Shown here one piece after another: positions 1-7,157 of a stretch of DNA of 11,692 nucleotides. Below the pieces are notes generated by a model. The model saw only the letters and a program-made list of their open reading frames with translations. It was not told the origin of the DNA and did no database searches. The position numbers and the translations under genes were made by a program. Each line of letters opens with the position of its first letter. Positions within the stretch are counted from its first letter, which is position 1. The DNA lies in the NCBI GenBank assembly GCA_041685935.1, contig JAWLES010000071.1, positions 1 to 11,692 of the forward strand, read 5' to 3'. The DNA comes from JAIPEK01 sp041685935. Lineage in GTDB: Bacteria; Desulfobacterota; Desulfobacteria; Desulfobacterales; Desulfobacteraceae.

Positions 1-558
1 GGCATGCACCATGTCCCTTGCATATCCCCTTGAACATGTAAGGAGTATTCCAGGGGCTTCAACATCTTTGTTCACCACGAGAATCTGACAGGGTACATGA
101 GAAAACGGTCCCTGAATCAGTACAGGGGGGTTTTTGTCAGGTCCGTTCAAATCCAGGTTTGTTAGTTTTTCAGTGATGGAAAATACATTTTTTCCATACA
201 GGGCCAGAAAAACCGTTGCATCGGTTGTCTCTGTATATGCCGACTGATTGGGCATTTCAACGTCATCATCAGAAAAATGCCACACCGAAACCTGTGTCCG
301 GTTCATCCTGTTCACCGCCATTTCACCGGTGAGTGAACTTTCTCCGTAATTTTCCGGAATCGAGAGGCCGGATGAACCCAATGAAGCCAGGTTGCCGTCC
401 TGGACATCCCACCTGGTTTTGTGGCTGAGATCGGTTATCCAGGGCCCGTCCTCACCTTCGTTTGAATATTCAGTCACCACATTCCAGTTATGACGTTTTT
501 CAACTCTGGCGGGCCTTTTGTCAAATTGTACCGGTGAACGTCTTATAATATCAACCAT
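1..558 (-). CDS. soxG: Sarcosine oxidase gamma subunit-like protein, C-terminus cut by window edge
   Basis: The frame opens with ATG at 558, 12 bases after the soxA stop, behind an AAGGAAG ribosome site, and stays open for 186 codons to position 1. Family gamma subunits are about 190-210 residues, so only a short tail is missing. The start MVDIIRRSPV and the late segment GYARDMVHA fit the SoxG/GcvT-like fold, in which a glycine-rich turn precedes a helix. Gamma subunits of heterotetrameric sarcosine oxidase carry no cofactor of their own; they pack against the folate-binding part of the alpha subunit. I identified it from these weak motifs together with its position directly after soxA, the usual soxBDAG order. 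Sequence conservation in this family is low, so the call rests partly on context. No signal peptide or membrane segment is visible; it should be cytoplasmic. Confidence 0.85.
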   Translation of the reverse strand, partial: MVDIIRRSPVQFDKRPARVEKRHNWNVVTEYSNEGEDGPWITDLSHKTRWDVQDGNLASLGSSGLSIPENYGESSLTGEMAVNRMNRTQVSVWHFSDDDVEMPNQSAYTETTDATVFLALYGKNVFSITEKLTNLDLNGPDKNPPVLIQGPFSHVPCQILVVNKDVEAPGILLTCSRGYARDMVHA

Positions 559-570
559 TGCAATCTTCCT

Positions 571-3495
571 TTATGCTTTCATTCTTTTTCCTTCAGGATC
601 ATAAAAAGGCATTGGAACGACTTGTGCTTCGGAAAGTTCCCCTTGGCACTCATCTTCATATACAGACAATGCGGTTCCGTTTTTCGCCAGAGGCTGCTCC
701 ACAAGCGCCATGCCGATTACTCCTTCCACGCTGAAACTCTTCCGGACCGTACAGACGTATCCTCTCACTCTGGAATCGTCCACAATAACGCAGCCGTCTC
801 CAGGCGCCCTTGACGGATCTTTCATCTTGATTCCGACAAGTTTCAGGCGGCCCGTGTCATTTACCGTCTGCTCGAGGGCAACGTTGCCGACCGTCTTGGC
901 TTCCTTCTTTTTGCGGTACCAGAGAAATCCCATGTTTATGTCTGTAAGGTTGGTACGCTGTTCGGATTCCTGCCCGAGGATAACATGTCCTTTTTCCATT
1001 CTCAGAACGTTCTGCGCTTCAACACCGAAGTTCCTGATATTGAACTCTTTTCCGGCATCAAGCAGAAGGTCCCATACCGATTCCATATACGAGGACGGCA
1101 CATGCAGCTCGTAGGAGAGTTCGCCGACAAATCCGAGTCTCATGACCGTGACCTTGATTACATCAGAAACTGTGTACTCCTTGACCCCGGAAAATGGAAG
1201 TGCTTCATGCGATATATCCTGATCCACCACCTTTTCAATGACTTTCCTGGAATTCGGGCCGGACAGATTGATCACGCCGAGTGCGTCCGTGAGATTCACA
1301 AGGTTGAAGTCCCACCCGTCAAACCTGGTATGATACCTGATCCATTCCACGGTTGAACCAGCCCTTCCGGTGGAGGTGGTAAAAAAGTAGTCGTTTTCTG
1401 CCAGCTTGGTCACAACGCCGTCGTCGATGACGCACCCGTCATCGTTGCACATGGCGGTATACTTGACCCTGCCTTGTTTTACTTTTTCCATGTTGCTGAT
1501 ATAGACTCTCTGGAGCGCCTTTAAAGCATCCGGGCCGTGAATCCTGAATTTGCCCAGGGTGGACCCGTCAAGGATGCCCACATTGTTACGCACATTCTCA
1601 ATTTCTTTTCTGCAGGAAAAATCATTTGAAAAGTACCTCGCCCTTCTCCACACTCCGAGCCGCCTGAAAATCCCCCCGTCCTTTTTCTGACGGTCATGCA
1701 TGGGGGTTCGTTTGGCCATGTCGTGGTTGGTCCCTGCATACGTGGAAAGGAAAACCGGAACCAGAGGCGGGCGCTGATTGGTGGGCCTGATCTTTACGTT
1801 TTCCTCCGCCTTGAACTTGGCTGTATAAAGCGGAAGGTTATGGCCTGGGATTCCGCCCTGTCCCGGACCGGTACCTGCGGAAGTATATCTCTTTATGAGC
1901 TCTGGCACATCAAATCCTTTTTTGATGGCCTGGTTGATATTTTTTATTGTTGTGTCCTCATCAAAACAGATATAACTCTTTCTTCCGCTCACAGGCCCGG
2001 TAACGAACTTGCTTCCCCTCTGCGGGCCTGGCAGATCGGCCAGAGCCTCCTGCGCATCAAAAATCTCTTCTGAAAGATCGACCCCCAGATCAAAAGCAGC
2101 CTTGAGGCCGGCGAGCCTCCCGGATGCTTCAATGGAGGAGGGATTGGCAAACCCGTTGATTCTTCCGGCCACATGGGTTTTTTCCGGCAGCTTTGACGGC
2201 AGGAAAAATCCTGTGTGCTCATCAAAGGAAAGCTCTCCCTGATTAATGGTGATAGGGCCGGTTACCGGGGTCAGTCCTGCTGACGCCACAACAAGATCGC
2301 AAGAGTAGGTCTCATCCACAGTGCCGTCGATGGTGCCTATCCTGACACCGGTGACCCTTTTGCGCCCGAGGGCTTCCATGGCCACACGCCCTGTAAAGTA
2401 GGGTATTTTCCTTTTCCGGATCTTCTCCAGCAGATCCGGGTCCTGTCCGTCCTCCCGGAGATCCGCAATGCAGGAGACCTTTAGTCCGAGATCAAAGAGG
2501 TCCAGAGCCGCTTCAAGGCCGAGATCGTCCCCGATACTGAAAACGGCGGTTTTGCCGGGAAGAATGCCGTACGTCCTGCACAGTCTGTGTGCACAGCCCA
2601 CCTGCATGACACCGGGACGTTCATTGTTTTCAAAGATCAGCGGCCGCTCAATACATCCGGTGGCCACCACCACGCTTTCAGCACGGATTTCAATATATCT
2701 TTCTTGGAAAGGGTCGGACTTTCCTCCCTTCTGGAATGCAGTGATCAGGTTGTTGTTGTAAGCACCGACCATTGAGGTATGCTTGAAAACACGTATATTC
2801 GGATCGTTTTCAACTTTTTCCGCAAGAGCCCGCGCTTTTGAATACAGAAAGTCGCCCTCTTCATCCACGCTTGTTCTGTATTCATAAAAACCCCCGAGCC
2901 AGGGCCTGGATTCAAGCAATACCACTCTCAATCCGTTTTTGGAGGCTTCATGCGCCGCACATAGACCTGCAGGTCCTCCGCCTATGACACAGACCTCGGT
3001 TTTCGGGAAAATTTCATCAAATCTTTCATGCCTGCTGAAATTATGATCCAGGGTGCCCAGTCCGGCAGCCTTGCGGATCTGTTTCATTGCAAGGGGCCAC
3101 ATTTTAGCCGGCTTGTGCATGGTATGGTAATAGAAACCTGCGGGCATTGCCCAGTCAAGCTTGTCTATGAATCCCATCATGTCTCTCTCCGCAGACCCCT
3201 TGACGTTCTGCTCCTTGACATTCATGCCCTCCCGGGCAAGGATATTTTCAGATCTTTCATTGGGAATATCGTCGATCTGCATGCAGGTATTGCTGCATTC
3301 TCCGTCCAGGCTGTACAGTCCCCTGGGCCGATGGTATTTCAGACTTCTTCCGAAAATCCTAACCTGGTTTGCATACAGCAGCGTTGCCACAGTGTCCCCT
3401 TTGAACCCTTCATACCGCTTTCCTTTGTAGTTGACGGATACTTTTTCGGAAGTATTCACACGTAAAGTGGGCAGGTTTTTCAGTCTGTTCATCAT
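571..3495 (-). CDS. soxA: Heterotetrameric sarcosine oxidase alpha subunit (NAD-binding and folate-binding)
   Basis: The 974-residue product matches the usual size of TSOX alpha (about 965-1000). Domains in order: an N-terminal ferredoxin-like fold (about 20-110, with GRSLKYHRPRG at 49-59); a dinucleotide-binding disulfide-oxidoreductase-like domain (GGGPAG at 172-177, ATGCIERP at 278-285, second nucleotide motif SIGDDLG at 320-326); a linker domain of the SoxA_A3/BFD-like type (about 505-560, KRYTSAGTGPGQGG); then a GcvT-type tetrahydrofolate domain (about 598-974) ending PFYDPEGKRMKA. In characterised TSOX, alpha binds NAD+, contributes to the FMN site shared with beta, and its C-terminal domain captures the released one-carbon unit as methylene-tetrahydrofolate. 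The start overlaps the soxD stop by 4 bases (ATGA), implying translational coupling. Two ATGs are adjacent (3495 and 3492). The linker keeps one Cys (510) of a possible BFD set. Substrate may be sarcosine or a related N-methyl amino acid. Confidence 0.95.
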   Translation of the reverse strand: MMNRLKNLPTLRVNTSEKVSVNYKGKRYEGFKGDTVATLLYANQVRIFGRSLKYHRPRGLYSLDGECSNTCMQIDDIPNERSENILAREGMNVKEQNVKGSAERDMMGFIDKLDWAMPAGFYYHTMHKPAKMWPLAMKQIRKAAGLGTLDHNFSRHERFDEIFPKTEVCVIGGGPAGLCAAHEASKNGLRVVLLESRPWLGGFYEYRTSVDEEGDFLYSKARALAEKVENDPNIRVFKHTSMVGAYNNNLITAFQKGGKSDPFQERYIEIRAESVVVATGCIERPLIFENNERPGVMQVGCAHRLCRTYGILPGKTAVFSIGDDLGLEAALDLFDLGLKVSCIADLREDGQDPDLLEKIRKRKIPYFTGRVAMEALGRKRVTGVRIGTIDGTVDETYSCDLVVASAGLTPVTGPITINQGELSFDEHTGFFLPSKLPEKTHVAGRINGFANPSSIEASGRLAGLKAAFDLGVDLSEEIFDAQEALADLPGPQRGSKFVTGPVSGRKSYICFDEDTTIKNINQAIKKGFDVPELIKRYTSAGTGPGQGGIPGHNLPLYTAKFKAEENVKIRPTNQRPPLVPVFLSTYAGTNHDMAKRTPMHDRQKKDGGIFRRLGVWRRARYFSNDFSCRKEIENVRNNVGILDGSTLGKFRIHGPDALKALQRVYISNMEKVKQGRVKYTAMCNDDGCVIDDGVVTKLAENDYFFTTSTGRAGSTVEWIRYHTRFDGWDFNLVNLTDALGVINLSGPNSRKVIEKVVDQDISHEALPFSGVKEYTVSDVIKVTVMRLGFVGELSYELHVPSSYMESVWDLLLDAGKEFNIRNFGVEAQNVLRMEKGHVILGQESEQRTNLTDINMGFLWYRKKKEAKTVGNVALEQTVNDTGRLKLVGIKMKDPSRAPGDGCVIVDDSRVRGYVCTVRKSFSVEGVIGMALVEQPLAKNGTALSVYEDECQGELSEAQVVPMPFYDPEGKRMKA

Positions 3496-3749
3496 TTGGC
3501 CTCCGAATCTGAAATTTCAAGGTTGGTTCTTGTATCCCGGTGAGTGGAGAACCATACACCGCATCCGTCCCTGTGATACCACCACTCTTTCTGAATTCCA
3601 GCAACACAGTTGTTCATATGTACATAATCACACCAGTTCTCAGGGGTCATCCCCTCTTCATCAGGTCTCGGCCCCTTGTCCTCTCCGCCGTACCTGAATT
3701 CATATCCGTCTCTTTTGCCGCATACCGGGCAGGTTATTGTCAGTGCCAT
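3492..3749 (-). CDS. soxD: Sarcosine oxidase delta subunit (zinc-binding)
   Basis: This 85-residue protein has the full delta-subunit pattern: a CPVCG knuckle near the N-terminus (Cys7, Cys10), the EFRYGGE segment at 17-23, the region after PEN with W39, and WYHRDGCGVWF (57-67) followed by RDT. His59 and Cys63 occupy the same positions as the His and Cys zinc ligands described for TSOX delta, and Cys7/Cys10 are shifted by one from the other pair, so the zinc site appears intact. The subunit is structural, sitting on the alpha/beta assembly. The ATG at 3749 follows an AGGAG site by 9 bases. It is 79 bases from soxB and overlaps soxA by 4 bases, the canonical soxB-soxD-soxA order. Confidence 0.95.
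   Translation of the reverse strand: MALTITCPVCGKRDGYEFRYGGEDKGPRPDEEGMTPENWCDYVHMNNCVAGIQKEWWYHRDGCGVWFSTHRDTRTNLEISDSEAK
3500..3504 (-). promoter_or_regulatory. Ribosome binding site of soxA, with two tandem ATG starts
   Basis: GGAGG lies inside the end of soxD, 4 bases before the first ATG (3495) and 7 bases before the second (3492). The second ATG has the better spacing, so the protein may really begin one residue later; the first overlaps the soxD stop as ATGA. Confidence 0.6.
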
Positions 3750-3828
3750 TTTATGTCTCTCCTTTCATGCTTGGGTGTCCGTGCCGGTCCGTATAAACCG
3801 GTGATTTTTTCAGCCGGCGCGGGAAACA

Positions 3829-5055
3829 TCAGTTGTCCGCGCTGTAATTGACCAATGCAGCGGTTTCACCCATCAGCCTGTGCTGTTCAAACCGTCTCAT
3901 GGTAAATGGTTTCAGTATATCAGGATATTCATCCGTGGCCATGAACTCAGCCATATATTTACCTGTGGAGCTGCATGATTTGAAACCGAAATAGCCCCAT
4001 CCGCAATCCATGAAAAAGCCTTCTATATGATCGTTTCCATCCATGATCGGGGCCATGTCAGGGGTCATGTCAGCAAGACCGGCCCAGATTCTCATGAACT
4101 TCAGTCCCTTCAGACATGGTAAAAACTGAGTCAGCGCCTCGGCCTGGTGTTTGATGTAGCGGGCGGTGGACAATGTGGTGTAGTTGGGCCAGTCATCCAT
4201 ATGGGCGCCGGTTGCAATTTCACCCTTCAGTGTCTGGTTGCAGTATACATGGTAGGCACCTGAAGATATAACATGATCAAACAACGGTTTTATCGGCTGG
4301 GTTACCATGGCCTGGATTGTAAGTGCACTGATCGGCAGGCGGATTCCCAGCATTTTGTTGATAACTGCCGAAGAGTAACCGCCTGCGGCTACAAGCACCT
4401 TTGAGGTATTGATCCTTCCCCTGGTGGTATCAACCGATGATATTTTTCCCTTTTCCGAGTTGATGGCTGTGACTTCAGTATCCTGATGAATTTCAGCACC
4501 GTATTTGGCAGCTCCCTTTGCAAGGCCCCAGACCACTGCATCGTGTCTTACGATTCCGCCGGGCGGGTGGTACATGGCCCCGTGGATCGGAAAGGTAATA
4601 TCCTCGTTTATGTTGATGGCAGGCTCCATCTCCTTTAGCTGTTTAGCATCGAGAAGATGGCTTTCCACACCCAGAAACTGGGCGGTGCTGACATTCATGC
4701 GCGCAGCCTTCATTGCGGCTTCACTATGCATCAGGTTGAGATTGCCGCAGTTGTTGAACATCAGATTGAAGTCCAGCTCCTTTGTCAAAACAGGCCAGAG
4801 CTTTAACGCTTCATTGTACAGGGGTACGTTTTCCTGTGTTCTCTGATTTGCACGGACGATTGCGGTGTTCCTCCCGGCGCCTCCATATCCGATGTAATTC
4901 TTTTCAATAATTGCAACATCCTTGATGCCATGATCTCTTGCAAGAAAATAGGCAGTGGCAAGCCCGTGGAGCCCCCCTCCAACTATAACCGCATCATAGC
5001 TGGATTTCAGGGGTTTCCTCTCTCCCCACAGCGACTTGTTTTTCTTGTTCAGCAT
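3829..5055 (-). CDS. soxB: Sarcosine oxidase beta subunit (FAD and covalent FMN flavoprotein)
   Basis: A 408-residue DAO/GlyOx-family flavoprotein, the usual length for TSOX beta. The FAD-binding motif VIVGGGLHGLATAYFLA starts at residue 23, followed by the acidic strand end IIEK (49-52) and a glycine-rich GYGGAGRNTAIVRA (56-69). The segment GGIVRHDAVVWG contains His171, which aligns with the histidine (about 173) that carries covalent FMN in characterised TSOX beta. The C-terminal WAGLADMTPDMAPIMD and GWGYFGFKSCSSTGK complete the FAD fold. The enzyme oxidises the amine N-CH3 to an imine; in aerobes electrons pass FAD to FMN to oxygen. The ATG at 5055 has AAGGAG 6 bases upstream. It is 18 bases downstream of the YbaK-like gene. 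In this context an acceptor other than oxygen is likely (inference). No signal peptide is present. Confidence 0.95.
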   Translation of the reverse strand: MLNKKNKSLWGERKPLKSSYDAVIVGGGLHGLATAYFLARDHGIKDVAIIEKNYIGYGGAGRNTAIVRANQRTQENVPLYNEALKLWPVLTKELDFNLMFNNCGNLNLMHSEAAMKAARMNVSTAQFLGVESHLLDAKQLKEMEPAININEDITFPIHGAMYHPPGGIVRHDAVVWGLAKGAAKYGAEIHQDTEVTAINSEKGKISSVDTTRGRINTSKVLVAAGGYSSAVINKMLGIRLPISALTIQAMVTQPIKPLFDHVISSGAYHVYCNQTLKGEIATGAHMDDWPNYTTLSTARYIKHQAEALTQFLPCLKGLKFMRIWAGLADMTPDMAPIMDGNDHIEGFFMDCGWGYFGFKSCSSTGKYMAEFMATDEYPDILKPFTMRRFEQHRLMGETAALVNYSADN

Positions 5056-5073
5056 ATTGATCTCCTTTGCCGG

Positions 5074-5526
5074 TTATATAAATTTAGGGTTACAAAGCCT
5101 TTTTAAATCCGATGCCTTGATTTGTAAAGATTTGTCATGAACACCGGGATTGAAATAGACGGTATCCTTGTCCGCAAGTTCGGGGTCCATGTAGACGGGC
5201 AATTCGGTCATCTGGCCGAAAGGCGGTACACAACCCACTTCACAGCCCACTGCCTCTTTAACCTGCTCAGGTTTGGCAAACGAGACTTTTCTGGTTCCCA
5301 TACCGGCTGCCGCTTTTTTCCAGTCCACCCTTTTGTCTCCAGGCAGTACCAGCACCGCCATTTCCTTTTCCTTGGTCATCAGCACAAGGGACTTGACTGT
5401 CTGTGCTTCATCAGCGCCCAGGGCTTCAGCCATGGCCGGGTTCGTGTATACCGGCTCGTGTCCGTGCACACTGTACTCCACCCGGTTTTCATCCAATATC
5501 CTTATAATGTTTTCTTCAAGTGTCAA
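5074..5526 (-). CDS. YbaK/ProX-type aminoacyl-tRNA deacylase homologue
   Basis: A 150-residue single-domain protein of the YbaK/EbsC/ProXp family, the normal length for stand-alone members. Visible family traits are the HGHEPVYTNPAMAEALG opening (21-37), KSLVLMTKE with Lys45 where the family has its catalytic lysine, the glycine loop GCEVGCVPPFG (94-104) and FNPGVHDKSLQI (125-136). Relatives hydrolyse wrongly charged aminoacyl-tRNAs (for example Cys- or Ala-tRNA-Pro) in the cytoplasm; the substrate of this one cannot be read from sequence. It sits 21 bases after the methyltransferase gene and 18 before soxB, so it is co-transcribed with a demethylation pathway, which is unusual. The start appears to be TTG at 5526: it has an AGGAG site 7 bases upstream, and the next in-frame ATG is at residue 32, inside the conserved fold. 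Confidence 0.88.
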   Translation of the reverse strand: MTLEENIIRILDENRVEYSVHGHEPVYTNPAMAEALGADEAQTVKSLVLMTKEKEMAVLVLPGDKRVDWKKAAAGMGTRKVSFAKPEQVKEAVGCEVGCVPPFGQMTELPVYMDPELADKDTVYFNPGVHDKSLQIKASDLKRLCNPKFI

Positions 5527-5533
5527 TGCATTT

Positions 5534-5538
5534 CTCCT
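5534..5538 (-). promoter_or_regulatory. Ribosome binding site deciding a TTG start for the YbaK-like gene
   Basis: AGGAG lies 7 bases before TTG (5526). A nearer ATG (5531) is only 2 bases from the site, is out of frame, and reaches a stop after two codons (ATG CAT TGA), so TTG is the supported start. Confidence 0.6.
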
Positions 5539-5547
5539 GCCGGCAAA

Positions 5548-7086
5548 TTATTCAATACCTGTTTCTTCGCTGTCCACGTTGAAAATTCTCTCCCTGGTTT
5601 CGGCAAGCTGGGTTTCATACTCTTTATCATCGGTTCTTTCGACACCATTTATATGCCTTTTTATGGTATCCCTTAGTTCAGGATAGTATATCTTCTTTCT
5701 GGATTCCTCGATAAGCTTTGCATGCCACTGATTAAAGGAATCAATATTGTTCAGCGTATGATCCGCGTTTTTGGCCCCGCCTTTGGCTATGATTTCCCTT
5801 ATCCCGGTGATCACCTGCCTGTCTTCCGGCAGATGGAGCGGAATCACGAAGTCATGGCGGGTTTTCAGCCAGATCCGTCTTGCTTCACGCTCCCGGTCGC
5901 AATCCTGGATAAATTTCTCCTTGCTGAAATAGTTCAGGCTGCCCAGCGCCCCCAGGGAATGCCGCAGGATATGAACCCCGTATTCCCGAAGGGTGTTCCT
6001 GCTCAATTCGGATTCTTCAACCGCAAGCTTGATATCGTTGATGATGCTGGTGCTGCCGCCTGACTGGGCGGAAGGAAGTCCGGTAACCCACATGTTGAGC
6101 CGTGCCATGGCAGAGTTGATGATGGGCTGTCCCGGGTCGCTGTAATCAAGGTCCCCTCCGCTGCCGAGAACATCAGGGATTCCCCCGTGAACACAGGTTA
6201 CGCCCGGCTTGATGGTCTGTGCCAGAATTATCATGAACAGTACCTGTGCGTGCACCTGCGTTAACAGAGCCTCCGGGCTTGCAGGACCTGTTGATGCTGC
6301 AATGGTTAAGTCGAGAAGCAGCACGTTTTTACAGTTTTTAATACTTCTGATAAAGGAGTTTACCATTGAGGGCATGAACGTAAGGGATGTTATTAGGCTT
6401 GTCCCGTCCAGCCAGTCCTCCTTGCCTTTGAAAAAACCGATATCCTCGTCAGACATATTTTTCGTAAATGTCATTTTCAGATCAGAGAAATATTTCTCCA
6501 TCATCTTTGCGCATTCTATGTCCGAAATGCTTTTGTCGGTTGCAACAGGGATGCTGAAAATCCCGATACTGTCATTGTATTCTCCTGCAACCCTGCAGAT
6601 ATCCTCGAATTCATCCTTTGTTGCAGGCAGAAGATCGTCCCGGTCAGGCCTCAGGAGAAACGGAGGTGTTGCTCCCACACCGAATGCATTTTCTCCCGGA
6701 TCTTCTTCAAGGTCGGTGGGAGCCATATCAAGGCACTCTTCCACATACTCCTCTTTTAACGGAATAAACAGAGCGTCCTCGTTTTCAAAATCAATCGCAT
6801 CCGCCTCCATCAGAATTTCCATCAATTCGGGACTCGAAGAAATATCCATTCCGATTTCAGTGATAATCCGCCGTGCATTTTTGTCTATTTTTTTATAGAG
6901 CCTTTTTTCCTTTGACAGGGCATCCATATCCTCTATACGTTCTCTTGCCACAGCCCCTTCAGGGCTTTTGGGATACTCTGCCGCAACTTCCCTGTAGTAT
7001 TTTTTCGCCTTCTGAAACTGATAACTGGTTTCGGAATCCACGGCAGCATCAAACAGCCTGATAATTTTCTTGTGCCTCTTTCTCAT
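5548..7086 (-). CDS. MttB-superfamily corrinoid-dependent methyltransferase without pyrrolysine, with N-terminal helical extension
   Basis: The 512-residue product belongs to the trimethylamine methyltransferase (MttB) superfamily. The N-terminal family region is at about 70-125 (ARRIITEIGMDI, then FIPLKEEYVEECLDMAP). The barrel core shows TGPASPEALLTQVHAQVLF (266-284), LAQTIKPGVTCVHGG (288-302), PIINSAMARLNMWVTGLPSA (321-340) and GGSTSIINDIK (343-353). No in-frame amber codon interrupts it, so it is of the non-pyrrolysine type, like the glycine betaine methyltransferase MtgB and relatives acting on proline betaine or carnitine. Such enzymes pass a methyl group to a cobalamin protein; none is encoded here. 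Residues about 1-65 are an added, charged, helical segment; 12-52 (ETSYQFQKAKKYYREVAAEYP) looks like a TPR hairpin. The ATG at 7086 lies 71 bases after the Fe-S oxidoreductase gene. Glycine betaine is the contextual substrate guess. Confidence 0.85.
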   Translation of the reverse strand: MRKRHKKIIRLFDAAVDSETSYQFQKAKKYYREVAAEYPKSPEGAVARERIEDMDALSKEKRLYKKIDKNARRIITEIGMDISSSPELMEILMEADAIDFENEDALFIPLKEEYVEECLDMAPTDLEEDPGENAFGVGATPPFLLRPDRDDLLPATKDEFEDICRVAGEYNDSIGIFSIPVATDKSISDIECAKMMEKYFSDLKMTFTKNMSDEDIGFFKGKEDWLDGTSLITSLTFMPSMVNSFIRSIKNCKNVLLLDLTIAASTGPASPEALLTQVHAQVLFMIILAQTIKPGVTCVHGGIPDVLGSGGDLDYSDPGQPIINSAMARLNMWVTGLPSAQSGGSTSIINDIKLAVEESELSRNTLREYGVHILRHSLGALGSLNYFSKEKFIQDCDREREARRIWLKTRHDFVIPLHLPEDRQVITGIREIIAKGGAKNADHTLNNIDSFNQWHAKLIEESRKKIYYPELRDTIKRHINGVERTDDKEYETQLAETRERIFNVDSEETGIE

Positions 7087-7096
7087 TACATGGAAT

Positions 7097-7101
7097 CTCC
7101 T
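7097..7101 (-). promoter_or_regulatory. Ribosome binding site of the MttB-like gene with an interposed start-stop codon pair
   Basis: AGGAG is 10 bases before the true ATG (7086) and 5 bases before another ATG (7091) that is immediately followed by TAA. The motif ATGTAATG makes the mini-ORF stop overlap the real start by one base, an arrangement that could allow re-initiation. Confidence 0.5.
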
Positions 7102-7157
7102 ATATCAAATTATAAAAAGTGACCCTGAAACCCTTCTTATAAAACGGTTCAATGCTT

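Noticed and set aside
3784..3810. Plus-strand hairpin (CCGGT/ACCGG) followed by a run of six T between soxD and soxB
   Set aside because: Only 5 base pairs with an 8-base loop, and oriented to end plus-strand transcripts where no plus-strand gene exists. For the actual operon the A-run precedes the stem.
6209..6898. Long plus-strand open frame (229 codons) opposite the MttB-like gene
   Set aside because: It lies wholly antisense to a gene with clear family motifs, shows no recognisable domain and has a serine-rich composition typical of an opposite-strand shadow.
5548..7086. Pyrrolysine (in-frame amber) in the MttB homologue
   Set aside because: The frame reads through to TAA at 5548 without any internal TAG, so it is a non-pyrrolysine member.
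7109..7114. Perfect TATAAT hexamer on the minus strand before the MttB-like gene
   Set aside because: The region 17 bases upstream reads AGAAGG, not a -35 box, and the implied transcript would start right at the ribosome site. The intergenic DNA is AT-rich, so chance is likely; an internal promoter is possible but unsupported.
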